In this document: in pieces, positions 1 to 6,170 of the stretch
Layout of the letters: each line of letters opens with the position of its first letter
Numbering within the stretch: position 1 is the stretch's first letter
Source: Sulfurihydrogenibium yellowstonense SS-5
GTDB lineage: Bacteria > Aquificota > Aquificia > Aquificales > Hydrogenothermaceae
NCBI RefSeq assembly: GCF_000173615.1
Contig: NZ_ABZS01000099.1
Coordinates: 1 to 6,194 of the forward strand
Reading direction: 5' to 3'
DNA length: 6,194 nt
Translations under genes and position numbers: made by a program
The notes under the pieces: generated by a model
What the model was told of the DNA's origin: nothing
Seen by the model: only the letters and a program-made list of their open reading frames with translations
Database searches by the model: none

Positions 1-668
1 AACTCTAAAGTGTAAAATATATTTGATGGTTTATTTGGTTTTCCTCTTACTTTTTGAGGAGCTAAAAAGGGACTGTCTGTTTCTAATAACAATCTATCTA
101 AAGGAACCTTTTTAGCTATTTCTCTTAAATTATCAGCTTTTGGATACGTTATATTTCCTGCAAAAGAGATGTAAAAGCCAATTTCTAAGGTTGCTTCCAT
201 TAGTCTTAAGCTACCACCAAAACAATGCATTATTCCGCCATTTTCAAATGGTGCATATTCAGAAAGTATTCTTTCAGTGTCAGCATCAGCCTCTCTGCTA
301 TGAATGACTATCGGAAGTTTTAACTCTTTTGCAAGCTCTATTTGTAATCTAAAAAATTTTTCTTGTAAATTTTTTGGAGTTTTATCTCTGTAGAAATCTA
401 ATCCGCATTCTCCAATGGCAACAACTTTACTATTATCTTTATATAGTTTTACTAAATTATCTATATCTTTTTCAGATATATCACCTATGTCGTAAGGATG
501 GTATCCTATTGATGCATAAACATTGTCAAATTTTTTTGTAAATTTTATAGCTTCATAAATTTCCTGTTTATCACAGCCAATTGTAAGCAGGTAGTCCAAC
601 CTGCCCACGCTCTCTAATATATCCTCTTCTGAAGAAAGCATATCTAAGTGACAATGGGTGTCTATCAT
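1..668 (-). CDS. tatD: TatD-family metal-dependent hydrolase (DNase), 3' end cut by window edge
   Basis: Seen: an uninterrupted minus-strand frame of 222 codons from an ATG at 668 to the left edge. It opens with MIDTHCHLD, giving the HxH metal pair H5 and H7. It continues with GECGLD (E87), IVIHSREA (H123), MHCFGG (H148) and ETDSPFLAP (D198). These are the six metal-binding positions of the TatD family, in order and at normal spacing. Known: TatD proteins are cytoplasmic TIM-barrel hydrolases of the amidohydrolase superfamily with Mg-dependent nuclease activity, usually about 255-265 residues, so roughly 35-40 C-terminal residues lie outside. The ATG is 4 nt past the ftsH stop and has no good Shine-Dalgarno (TAATAAG precedes it), so translation is probably coupled to ftsH. 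The family is certain. TatD versus a paralogue such as YcfH or YjjV cannot be settled here. Confidence 0.93.
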   Translation of the reverse strand, partial: MIDTHCHLDMLSSEEDILESVGRLDYLLTIGCDKQEIYEAIKFTKKFDNVYASIGYHPYDIGDISEKDIDNLVKLYKDNSKVVAIGECGLDFYRDKTPKNLQEKFFRLQIELAKELKLPIVIHSREADADTERILSEYAPFENGGIMHCFGGSLRLMEATLEIGFYISFAGNITYPKADNLREIAKKVPLDRLLLETDSPFLAPQKVRGKPNKPSNIFYTLE

Positions 669-672
669 CTTA

Positions 673-2571
673 TTATGCTGGTGCTGGAAGTTCTGCAGGT
701 GGAGTTTCTGGACTTGAAGAATCTGTTATTGTAACTACGCTTTCAAACTTTCTACATCTATTTAGTACTGGAACGCCATACTCTTTTAAAATCGCAAACA
801 TTTCTTCGCAAGTTATCGTTTCTTTATCAAGTAAAAGCTGAACTACCGCTACAACGGCATCTTTGTAGCTTTCTATTATGTTTTTAGCTTTTTGATAAGA
901 TTCTCTTAATATTTTGTTTACCTCTTCATCTATTTTTCTTGCAGTTTCTTCACTAATTTCCGGCCCTTGGTTTCCAAAGAAAAATCCGCCACTTCTGTTT
1001 GTAGACACGTGTATTGGTCCTATTTCATCACTCATTCCCCAAGCTGCAACAATTCTATAAGCCAATTCTGTTGCTCTCATTAAGTCATTTTCAGCACCTG
1101 TTGTAATTCCATCTTTTCCATAAAATACTTCTTCTGCCGCTCTTCCTCCAAAAAGCTGTAAGATTCTTGCCATCAGATCTTTTTTAGAATAAAGATGTTT
1201 GTCTTCTTCCGGAAGGTTGACGGTTACACCAAGAGCAGCACCTCTTGGAATTATGGAAACTTTATGTAATGGGTCAGCTTCCTCTAACATTACTCCAACT
1301 ATTGCATGACCAACTTCATGGTATGCTATTTTTTCTTTTTCTTTTTCTGTTATTGCCATTCCCTTTCTTTCTAATCCCATCATTATTCTATCTAAGGCAT
1401 CTTCTAATTCTTGCATGCCCACTTTTTCTTTATTTCTTCTTGCAGCAAGAAGTGCTGCTTCATTTATAAGGTTTGCAAGGTCTGCACCCGAAAATCCGGG
1501 TGTTCCTTTTGCTATTGTCATTAAATCCACATCTTCATCAAGAGGTATATTCTTTTTCTTTACATGAACTTTTAGTATCTCGTATCTTCCTCTTACATCC
1601 GGCTTTGGAACAGAAATCTGTCTATCAAATCTTCCCGGTCTAAGTAATGCTGGGTCAAGAATATCCGGTCTGTTTGTCGCTGCAATCACTATTATTCCTT
1701 CATTACTATCAAATCCATCTAATTCAACAAGTAGTTGGTTTAATGTTTGCTCCCTTTCATCATGACCACCACCAAAACCAACGCCTGTTCTGGCTCTACC
1801 TACTGCGTCAATCTCATCTATAAATATTAAACATGGAGCATGTTTTTTTGCAGTTTCAAATAAATCTCTAACTCTTGCAGCTCCAACACCAACAAACATC
1901 TCAACAAAATCTGAACCTGATATAGAAATGAAAGGAACGTTAGCCTCCCCGGCTATAGCTTTAGCTAATAAAGTTTTACCGACACCAGGGTCTCCATAGA
2001 GTAATATTCCTTTTGGTGCTCTACCACCAAGTTTTTGATATCTTGATGGGTCTTTAAGATATTCTATTAGCTCCTTTACTTCCTCCTTCACTTCATCCAT
2101 TCCGGCAACATCATCTAATTTTACGTTAGGCTTTTCTTCTAAGTACAACTTTCCTTTACTTTTTGCAAAAGAAAATGCTCTGTTTGGACCACCGGACATC
2201 TGCCTCATCATAAAAATCCAAAGACCGATAAAAAGCAGTATTGGCAACCAAGAAATTAATAAAGTTAAAAACCAATTACTGCTTTCACTTGGTAACACTT
2301 TTATCTGCACACCATTTTCAGATAAAATATCATATAGTCTTGAATAGCCGGATGGAACTATAGTTTCAACCTTTTTCCCATCTTCCGTAACAGCTATAAG
2401 CTCTTCTCCTCTTATTGTAGCTTCTTTAATATTTTTTTCATTTACCATATTGATAAATTCAGTAAAAGGAACTTTATTATCAGCAAGCTGTTTTGAACCA
2501 AACATATTGAATGCCAAAATCATCATAGCACCGATTAAAAACCATATCAATAAACTTCTTGTTAGTTGCAA
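673..2571 (-). CDS. ftsH: ATP-dependent zinc metalloprotease FtsH, TTG start
   Basis: Membrane-anchored AAA+ protease that unfolds and degrades membrane and short-lived cytosolic proteins as a hexamer. Seen in the 632-residue protein: transmembrane segment about 6-24, an extracytoplasmic domain about 25-98, a second membrane segment about 100-121, then the AAA+ module. That module has Walker A GDPGVGKT (193-200), pore loop MFVGVG (225-230), Walker B LIFIDE (248-253) and the second region of homology (about 298-316, with RPGRFDR). The M41 peptidase follows, with HEVGH (H418, E419, H422) and D496 as the probable third zinc ligand. The tail after about 615 is Ser/Pro/Ala-rich. Length is normal for the family. 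The start is TTG at 2571, chosen because AAGGAGG lies at 2585-2579 with a 7-nt spacer. The next ATGs (residues 16-17) would destroy the first membrane segment. The start overlaps the end of tilS by 10 nt. The P-loop residue D194 replaces the usual proline. Confidence 0.98.
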   Translation of the reverse strand: MQLTRSLLIWFLIGAMMILAFNMFGSKQLADNKVPFTEFINMVNEKNIKEATIRGEELIAVTEDGKKVETIVPSGYSRLYDILSENGVQIKVLPSESSNWFLTLLISWLPILLFIGLWIFMMRQMSGGPNRAFSFAKSKGKLYLEEKPNVKLDDVAGMDEVKEEVKELIEYLKDPSRYQKLGGRAPKGILLYGDPGVGKTLLAKAIAGEANVPFISISGSDFVEMFVGVGAARVRDLFETAKKHAPCLIFIDEIDAVGRARTGVGFGGGHDEREQTLNQLLVELDGFDSNEGIIVIAATNRPDILDPALLRPGRFDRQISVPKPDVRGRYEILKVHVKKKNIPLDEDVDLMTIAKGTPGFSGADLANLINEAALLAARRNKEKVGMQELEDALDRIMMGLERKGMAITEKEKEKIAYHEVGHAIVGVMLEEADPLHKVSIIPRGAALGVTVNLPEEDKHLYSKKDLMARILQLFGGRAAEEVFYGKDGITTGAENDLMRATELAYRIVAAWGMSDEIGPIHVSTNRSGGFFFGNQGPEISEETARKIDEEVNKILRESYQKAKNIIESYKDAVVAVVQLLLDKETITCEEMFAILKEYGVPVLNRCRKFESVVTITDSSSPETPPAELPAPA

Positions 2572-3920
2572 CTTTGTACCTCCTTATATCTAAAACAAAT
2601 AACTTTCGTTGAATTTTCTGAAACCGGATAATATCCAGACCTTTTGTATCCAATTATCCATAGTATTTTATTATTATACACCAAAAGCGGTATACTATCT
2701 CTCACATACTTTGGAATTTTTAAATCAATAAAAACATCTTTTAACTTTTTTTCCGTCTTTCTATTAAAAGGTAAAAATCTATCTCCTTCTTTTCTTGTTC
2801 TAATTTCTAAAATACTATCTTCCGGCAAATCAAAACATTCTGTATGTTTATCTTTTTTAAAGTCTTCAGCGTCGATTATATAGCTTTCTAATTCCATACA
2901 AAACTCTTTTAAGAAAATTTTCTGACCAACTTTTAATTTATATTCTATTTGTAAATTTTCCATATTTTCAGATGCTAAAATTTCAAGTTTATCGTATGTT
3001 TTTACAACTTTAATATCTCTTGAAATTTTTATCTCTTTTTGTCCTTGTTTGTCTAAAATTTCCATTAGGCTTAAAATTTGCTTGTAAGATGGGTAAGTAT
3101 TGGTGTTTTCATATATCCATTTAATTAAAAGTCTATATTTTAAAGCGTTTGGAAGATTATTAACAAAAGATAAGTCTAATAAATTTTTATTATCAAGTTT
3201 AGAATAATATTCCTCCGTTAGCTTGTCTAAGTAGGATTCATCAAAATATGAAAACTGAGATAAATTTAACATTGAATTTTCTAAATCTGGATTAATTTTT
3301 TTCAAAATTGGTATAACATCTAAACGAACTTGATTTCTTAAATACTTCCTTGAAAAGTTTGACTGGTCTACTAAATAAACTAATCCGTTTTTTTGACAAT
3401 ATTCTTCAATCTCTTCTTTTGTAATTAGATATAACGGTCTTATTATATTGTTTTCTTTTGGGCTAAAACCTTTTAGTCCTCGTTTATTTCCTTGGATGAA
3501 CCAAAGAACTATAGACTCTGTTAAATCTGAAAGATGATGTCCTGTTGCTATTTTACTTAGATTTTCTTTTTGAAGAATTTTATTGAAAAATTTATATCTC
3601 TCTAGCCTTCCTGCTTCTTCTACAGAGATCTTTAACTCTTTAGCAACTTTCTTAACATCGACTTTCTTAACATGGATTTTTAAACCAAGGCTACTAGCAA
3701 ACTTTTCGCAAAATTCTTGGTCTTGGTCTGACTCTTTCCTAAGAGCATGATTTAGATGTGCAAGCTGAATTTCTAATATATTTAAAGTTTTTTGAAATTT
3801 TAGTAGTAGATTGGTTAAAACCAACGAATCAGGACCACCTGAGAATGCTACAAGGATTTTATCTTGATTTTCAATAAGATTAAATTTTCTAACAGCTTTT
3901 AGGAATTTGCTTTCAAGCAT
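2562..3920 (-). CDS. tilS: tRNA(Ile)-lysidine synthetase TilS
   Basis: Uses ATP and lysine to convert C34 of tRNA-Ile(CAU) into lysidine, which switches codon reading from AUG to AUA and charging from Met to Ile. Seen in 452 residues: N-type ATP pyrophosphatase loop SGGPDS (27-32), AHLNHALR (54-61), EEAGRLERY (101-109), [12 protein letters not shown] (125-136), RPL (161-163) and a D-S-N...RN..R block (185-199). The C-terminal TilS domain is about 368-433, with [23 protein letters not shown] and [10 protein letters not shown]. Length is typical of full-size TilS. As I recall, the Aquifex enzyme is shorter and lacks this last domain. The start is ATG at 3920; no alternative ATG, GTG or TTG lies before the P-loop. 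Upstream is only 8 nt of spacer and then the tRNA gene, so no Shine-Dalgarno is present. The stop overlaps ftsH by 10 nt. Confidence 0.97.
   Translation of the reverse strand: MLESKFLKAVRKFNLIENQDKILVAFSGGPDSLVLTNLLLKFQKTLNILEIQLAHLNHALRKESDQDQEFCEKFASSLGLKIHVKKVDVKKVAKELKISVEEAGRLERYKFFNKILQKENLSKIATGHHLSDLTESIVLWFIQGNKRGLKGFSPKENNIIRPLYLITKEEIEEYCQKNGLVYLVDQSNFSRKYLRNQVRLDVIPILKKINPDLENSMLNLSQFSYFDESYLDKLTEEYYSKLDNKNLLDLSFVNNLPNALKYRLLIKWIYENTNTYPSYKQILSLMEILDKQGQKEIKISRDIKVVKTYDKLEILASENMENLQIEYKLKVGQKIFLKEFCMELESYIIDAEDFKKDKHTECFDLPEDSILEIRTRKEGDRFLPFNRKTEKKLKDVFIDLKIPKYVRDSIPLLVYNNKILWIIGYKRSGYYPVSENSTKVICFRYKEVQSCN
2579..2585 (-). promoter_or_regulatory. Ribosome binding site of ftsH inside the tilS 3' end
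   Basis: Minus-strand AAGGAGG lies 7 nt before the TTG at 2571. It sits within the last sense codons of tilS (K-E-V-Q-S-C-N), so ribosomes finishing tilS pass directly over it. It fixes the non-ATG start of ftsH and suggests coupled translation. Confidence 0.85.
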
Positions 3921-3928
3921 GATTATAA

Positions 3929-4002
3929 TGGCGGTACAGGGATTCGAACCCCGGACCCCACGGATATGAGCCGTGTGCTCTAACCAACTGAGCTATACCG
4001 CC
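3929..4002 (-). tRNA. tRNA, anticodon CAU (elongator tRNA-Met most likely)
   Basis: Seen: a complete 74-nt cloverleaf on the minus strand. The 7-bp acceptor stem is perfect (GGCGGTA with TACCGCC), the D arm is GCTC/GAGC, the anticodon stem is CACGG/CCGTG with loop CTCATAT, the variable loop is GGGTC, the T loop is TTCGAAT and the discriminator is A. CCA is not encoded. It is not the initiator: position 1:72 is a G-C pair and the anticodon stem lacks the three G-C pairs at its base. The anticodon loop and GGGTC variable loop resemble elongator tRNA-Met, but CAU is also the unmodified anticodon of tRNA-Ile2, the substrate of the adjacent tilS. Acceptor pairs 4:69 and 5:68 are G-C, matching neither the E. 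coli Met pairs (U-A, A-U) nor the E. coli Ile2 pairs (C-G, C-G). Certain as a tRNA; the Met assignment is about 70% likely. Confidence 0.95.
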
Positions 4003-4039
4003 ATATTTTTTAATATAATATTTTATTTAAAATCTAAAA

Positions 4040-4354
4040 TTATGCAACTTGTTGTGATTTTTCTAAAGCTGCTTTTATTCTTTTAGCTGCTCTTGAAACT
4101 CTTCTTGCAGCTTCGTTTTTATGAATAGCTCCTTTAGCTGCAGCCTTGTATGCAAGTTTTTGACATAATGGCAAGTACTTAGATGCTGCCTCCGGACCTT
4201 CTTTTTTAAGAACTGAATAAAGCTTTTTGAATGCAGTTTTCATTCTTGAAATATGATATCTATTTTCAAGTCTTCTTCTTTCAGCAACTCTAACATTTTT
4301 CTTTACTCTTCTTTTGTGCTTCTGTTTCTTTGGTGATAATTGAGCTTTAGCCAT
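4040..4354 (-). CDS. rpsT: 30S ribosomal protein S20
   Basis: Small-subunit protein that binds 16S rRNA early in assembly. Seen: 104 residues, very rich in Lys, Arg and Ala and predicted helical, with the S20 C-terminal signature around KGAIHKNEAARRVSRAAKRI (74-93) and an N-terminal block with many Lys/Arg residues (K-K-Q-K-H-K-R-R, 9-16). It is somewhat longer than the usual 85-90 residues. The start ATG at 4354 follows GGAGG at 4364-4360 with a 5-nt spacer. It is the first gene of the minus-strand set, transcribed away from mat, and the tRNA begins 37 nt after its stop without a visible terminator. Known in E. coli: S20 represses its own translation; nothing in the short leader here shows such control. 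Confidence 0.97.
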   Translation of the reverse strand: MAKAQLSPKKQKHKRRVKKNVRVAERRRLENRYHISRMKTAFKKLYSVLKKEGPEAASKYLPLCQKLAYKAAAKGAIHKNEAARRVSRAAKRIKAALEKSQQVA

Positions 4355-4359
4355 TTAAT

Positions 4360-4364
4360 CCTCC
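4360..4364 (-). promoter_or_regulatory. Ribosome binding site of rpsT
   Basis: Minus-strand GGAGG, 5 nt before the ATG at 4354. It is a strong anti-16S match and supports this start for S20. Confidence 0.8.
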
Positions 4365-4386
4365 GTCTTAAAAAATGTAGATAAAT

Positions 4387-4415
4387 ATTTTAACCTGTTT
4401 AATTAAAATTTGCAA
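4387..4415 (-). promoter_or_regulatory. Candidate promoter of the rpsT-tRNA-tilS-ftsH-tatD operon
   Basis: On the minus strand TTGCAA (4415-4410) and TAAAAT (4392-4387) are separated by 17 nt. They match the sigma-70 consensus at 4 of 6 and 5 of 6 bases. Initiation near 4380 would give a leader of about 26 nt that includes the rpsT Shine-Dalgarno. The region is very AT-rich, so chance matches are common. Confidence 0.5.
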
Positions 4416-4438
4416 GCATATTTAAAATATGGTAATTT
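4410..4438 (+). promoter_or_regulatory. Weak candidate promoter of mat
   Basis: Plus-strand TTGCAA (4410-4415), a 17-nt spacer and TAATTT (4433-4438). The -10 match is only 3 of 6. TTGCAA is its own reverse complement, so the same hexamer could be the -35 box of both divergent promoters. Placement is tentative in such AT-rich DNA. Confidence 0.25.
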
Positions 4439-4457
4439 AATATTCTTAAAATTTTTC

Positions 4458-4464
4458 AGGAGGT
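4458..4464 (+). promoter_or_regulatory. Ribosome binding site of mat
   Basis: AGGAGGT ends 6 nt before the TTG at 4471 (7 nt counted from AGGAGG). It is the reason for choosing the TTG as start, since no ATG lies near the conserved N terminus. Confidence 0.85.
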
Positions 4465-4470
4465 AAAAGA

Positions 4471-5673
4471 TTGGCAAATATTAACGTTGGAATTTTAGAG
4501 TTTGAAAAAGTAAGTCAGCAACCTGTAGAAATTGTAGAAAGAAAAGGGACAGGACATCCTGACACAATCTGCGATGCATTAGCAGAAGAATTGTCAATAG
4601 CATTGTCCAACCTATACAGAGAAGAATTTGGAGCAATCATGCACCACAACGTTGATAAAGCCTTACTGATTGGTGGAATTGCAGACCCACAATTCAAAGG
4701 TGGAAAAATTATTGAGCCAATAGAAATATATTTAACCGGAAGAGCAATTGACGAGAAAGGAAATAAAAAATTACCGGTAAAAGAGTTGGCTATAGAGACA
4801 GCTCACAAATGGTTAAAAGAAAACATTCCTAACTTGGACATAACTAATCATGTTATTATTCATCCAAAATTAAAACCTGGTAGTAAGGATTTAGTCGAAC
4901 TCTTTGAAAGATTTCAATTAAAAGGCGAAATTCCTCTTGCCAATGATACATCTTTTGGCGTTGGATTCGCTCCGTTTTCTGATGTAGAAACAATCGTTTA
5001 TGAACTTGAGAGAGCTTTAAACAGCAAAGAGTTTAAAAAAGAGCATCCGTATGTTGGTGAAGATATTAAAATTATGGGTGTTAGAAACCATGATAACATC
5101 AGAATAACAATAGCTATGGCTTTCGTCGACAAGTATGTTAATGATATTAAAGATTATGTTGAGAAAAAAGAAATTGTTACCAATTATGCTTACTCAATAG
5201 CTCAAAGATTAACGACCAAACATGTTGATATATTTATAAATACAGCGGATGATATAGATAATGAATCTGTTTATATAACTGTTACCGGAACATCTGCAGA
5301 AGCTGGTGATGATGGTCAGGTTGGAAGAGGTAATAGAGTTAATGGTTTAATCACTCCTTACAGACCAATGAGCTTAGAAGCTGCTGCCGGTAAGAACCCG
5401 GTATCTCATATAGGAAAAATATACAATACTGCAGCAATGGATATGGCAGAAAGAATTGTTGCGGAGATTGAAGAAGTTGAAGAGGCTTACTGCTATTTAG
5501 TTAGCCAAATTGGTAAACCGATCACTGAACCACAGGTTTGTGATGTTAAATTAAGAGTAAATGGAGATTTAAATAAAATAAAAGAAAAAGTAATGAAGAT
5601 TGCACAAGAAGAATTGGATAAGCTTCCTTCTACATGGCAAAAATTCTTAAATAGACATTTTAGATTGTATTAA
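4471..5673 (+). CDS. mat: Archaeal-type S-adenosylmethionine synthase (methionine adenosyltransferase), TTG start
   Basis: Makes S-adenosylmethionine from ATP and methionine, releasing phosphate and diphosphate; the product is the cell's main methyl donor. Seen: 400 residues with the archaeal MAT family (AdoMet_Synthase, PF01941) hallmarks. These are VERKGTGHPDTICDALAEE near the N terminus (22-40), HHNVDK (58-63), GRAIDEKGN (90-98), a long conserved Gly-rich stretch TGTSAEAGDDGQVGRGNRVN (272-291) and PYRPMSLEAAAGKNPVSHIGK (296-316). It runs to a normal C terminus. It does not resemble the roughly 380-residue bacterial MetK. Known: Aquificales use the archaeal form, most simply explained by ancient transfer. 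The TTG start at 4471 is supported by AGGAGG 7 nt upstream and by the N terminus MANINV. The gene stands alone, divergent from rpsT and followed by its own terminator. Confidence 0.97.
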   Translation: MANINVGILEFEKVSQQPVEIVERKGTGHPDTICDALAEELSIALSNLYREEFGAIMHHNVDKALLIGGIADPQFKGGKIIEPIEIYLTGRAIDEKGNKKLPVKELAIETAHKWLKENIPNLDITNHVIIHPKLKPGSKDLVELFERFQLKGEIPLANDTSFGVGFAPFSDVETIVYELERALNSKEFKKEHPYVGEDIKIMGVRNHDNIRITIAMAFVDKYVNDIKDYVEKKEIVTNYAYSIAQRLTTKHVDIFINTADDIDNESVYITVTGTSAEAGDDGQVGRGNRVNGLITPYRPMSLEAAAGKNPVSHIGKIYNTAAMDMAERIVAEIEEVEEAYCYLVSQIGKPITEPQVCDVKLRVNGDLNKIKEKVMKIAQEELDKLPSTWQKFLNRHFRLY

Positions 5674-5693
5674 TTTTAAGATTTCAAGATAAC

Positions 5694-5732
5694 CCCTCGC
5701 TATTGTGTTTAAAATGTAGCGAGGGTTTTTTT
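5694..5732 (+). terminator. Intrinsic terminator of mat
   Basis: A 9-bp perfect stem, CCCTCGCTA (5694-5702) with TAGCGAGGG (5717-5725), and a 14-nt loop, followed at once by seven T (5726-5732). It begins 21 nt after the mat stop. Textbook rho-independent form. Confidence 0.92.
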
Positions 5733-5740
5733 ATTTTATA

Positions 5741-5770
5741 TTGACTTAAGTTGCTGTCCTCTTTTATGAT
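5741..5770 (+). promoter_or_regulatory. Near-consensus sigma-70-type promoter facing right
   Basis: TTGACT (5741-5746) and TATGAT (5765-5770) with an 18-nt spacer; each box matches its consensus at 5 of 6 bases. It begins 9 nt after the mat terminator T-run, and transcription would start near 5777. No convincing gene follows within the window, so it may serve a gene beyond the edge, a small RNA, or a gene since lost to the repeats. Confidence 0.5.
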
Positions 5771-5824
5771 AGAATGTGCTAAAAATGATGGATACATCTG
5801 GCAGGAAATTTAGTAAAAGTGGAA

Positions 5825-5850
5825 GATTAGTCGTTGGCTGCATAATGACA
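5825..5850 (-). repeat. Hairpin repeat copy 1 (diverged)
   Basis: Minus-strand copy running from TGTCATTA to TAATC. It matches the copy at 6134-6159 at 17 of 26 bases without gaps, conserved mainly at both ends (GATT and AATGACA on the plus strand). It can fold with outer ATT/AAT and inner AGTC/GGCT. It overlaps the end of a weak 26-codon frame at 5785-5865. Confidence 0.5.
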
Positions 5851-5909
5851 ATGCTTTACTCCTAACTTTTGTAATGGAATTTCATGAATTGCCGCTACTT
5901 TCACTTTTT

Positions 5910-5942
5910 TGTCATCCTGAGGACGTGAGTCCGAAGGATCTA
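5910..5942 (+). repeat. Hairpin repeat copy 2, GTGA-capped stem-loop
   Basis: Begins TGTCATCCTGA. Outer stem ATCCT (5914-5918) pairs with AGGAT (5935-5939). GA (5919-5920) faces GA (5933-5934). Inner stem GGAC (5921-5924) pairs with GTCC (5929-5932) around a GTGA tetraloop. As RNA this would be a tandem G-A internal loop under a GNRA loop. Its first part recurs exactly at 6171-6194. Confidence 0.85.
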
Positions 5943-6010
5943 CTCTTTTAAAGAAGGTAGGTAAGTAAGAATTGCCCATACAATGAATAAGTGAGAGGTT
6001 AAAGGAAAGA

Positions 6011-6037
6011 GATTTTTCGCACAACTGCGGAATAACA
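6011..6037 (-). repeat. Hairpin repeat copy 3 (diverged)
   Basis: Read on the minus strand it runs from TGTTATTC to AAAATC. It carries an inner stem CGCA/TGCG around GTTG, flanked by ATT and AAT. The ends align with the copies at 5910 and 6134, but the middle differs, and the TGA/GAA internal loop is not kept. Confidence 0.55.
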
Positions 6038-6133
6038 ATGTTGAATTTTGTAGGCAGCCACGAAAGAGTTAGGAGTAAGAAATAATAGCTTAGTTTATAA
6101 ATACGTCGGATTATAAATTTAGTAAAATTAGGA

Positions 6134-6159
6134 GATTCTTCGCTACGCTCAGAATGACA
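6134..6159 (-). repeat. Hairpin repeat copy 4
   Basis: Minus strand, begins TGTCATTCTGA. Outer stem ATTCT/AGAAT (6155-6151 with 6139-6135), facing GA/GA, and a short inner GC/GC stem around GTA. It is the same architecture as the copy at 5910, with a compensated C-G to T-A change in the outer stem and a different inner stem. I recognise this as resembling short hairpin repeats common between genes in many bacteria, but I assign no name. Confidence 0.8.
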
Positions 6160-6170
6160 GCATTAGGCGG

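Larger units (their letters stand above)
5856..6078. repeat. Inverted-repeat-bounded block of 223 bp
   Basis: The arms are 5856-5867 (TTACTCCTAACT) and 6067-6078 (AGTTAGGAGTAA), perfect over 12 bp and extendable by a few pairs with G-T wobbles. They enclose hairpin copies 2 and 3. The block could be a miniature mobile element, but I found no clear target-site duplication beside the arms. Confidence 0.5.
5806..6127. repeat. Direct repeat AAATTTAGTAAAA, two copies 309 bp apart
   Basis: Exact 13-mers at 5806-5818 and 6115-6127. Each is followed within 6-7 nt by a minus-strand hairpin repeat (copies 1 and 4), and then by a plus-strand copy (2 and 5). The similarity therefore extends beyond the 13-mer and suggests an old tandem duplication of the unit. 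Confidence 0.5.

Noticed and set aside
1245..1469. Plus-strand frame of 74 codons
   Set aside because: Antisense to the ftsH peptidase and AAA+ coding region. Its Leu/Phe-rich peptide is a by-product of Lys/Glu-rich coding on the other strand.
2644..2883. Plus-strand frame of 79 codons
   Set aside because: Antisense to the conserved TilS C-terminal domain, with no ribosome binding site.
4003..4047. Possible promoter for the tRNA (TTGCAT and TATTAT)
   Set aside because: The spacing between the boxes is 21 nt, too long, and the stretch is almost pure A and T, where such hexamers arise by chance.
4515..4697. Minus-strand frame of 60 codons
   Set aside because: Antisense to the conserved N-terminal motifs of mat.
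5785..5865. A 26-codon plus-strand frame after the promoter
   Set aside because: It has no Shine-Dalgarno and its second half is hairpin repeat copy 1, so I do not list it as a gene. It is kept as part of the promoter finding.
5914..5939. Hammerhead ribozyme
   Set aside because: The stem and GAA resemble hammerhead stem II, but the CUGAUGA core and the substrate helix with a cleavage triplet are missing.
5827..6024. A 65-codon minus-strand open frame
   Set aside because: It runs through hairpin repeat copies 1, 2 and part of 3. Its central peptide is just the translation of the repeat, it has no ribosome binding site, and it shows no protein-family features.
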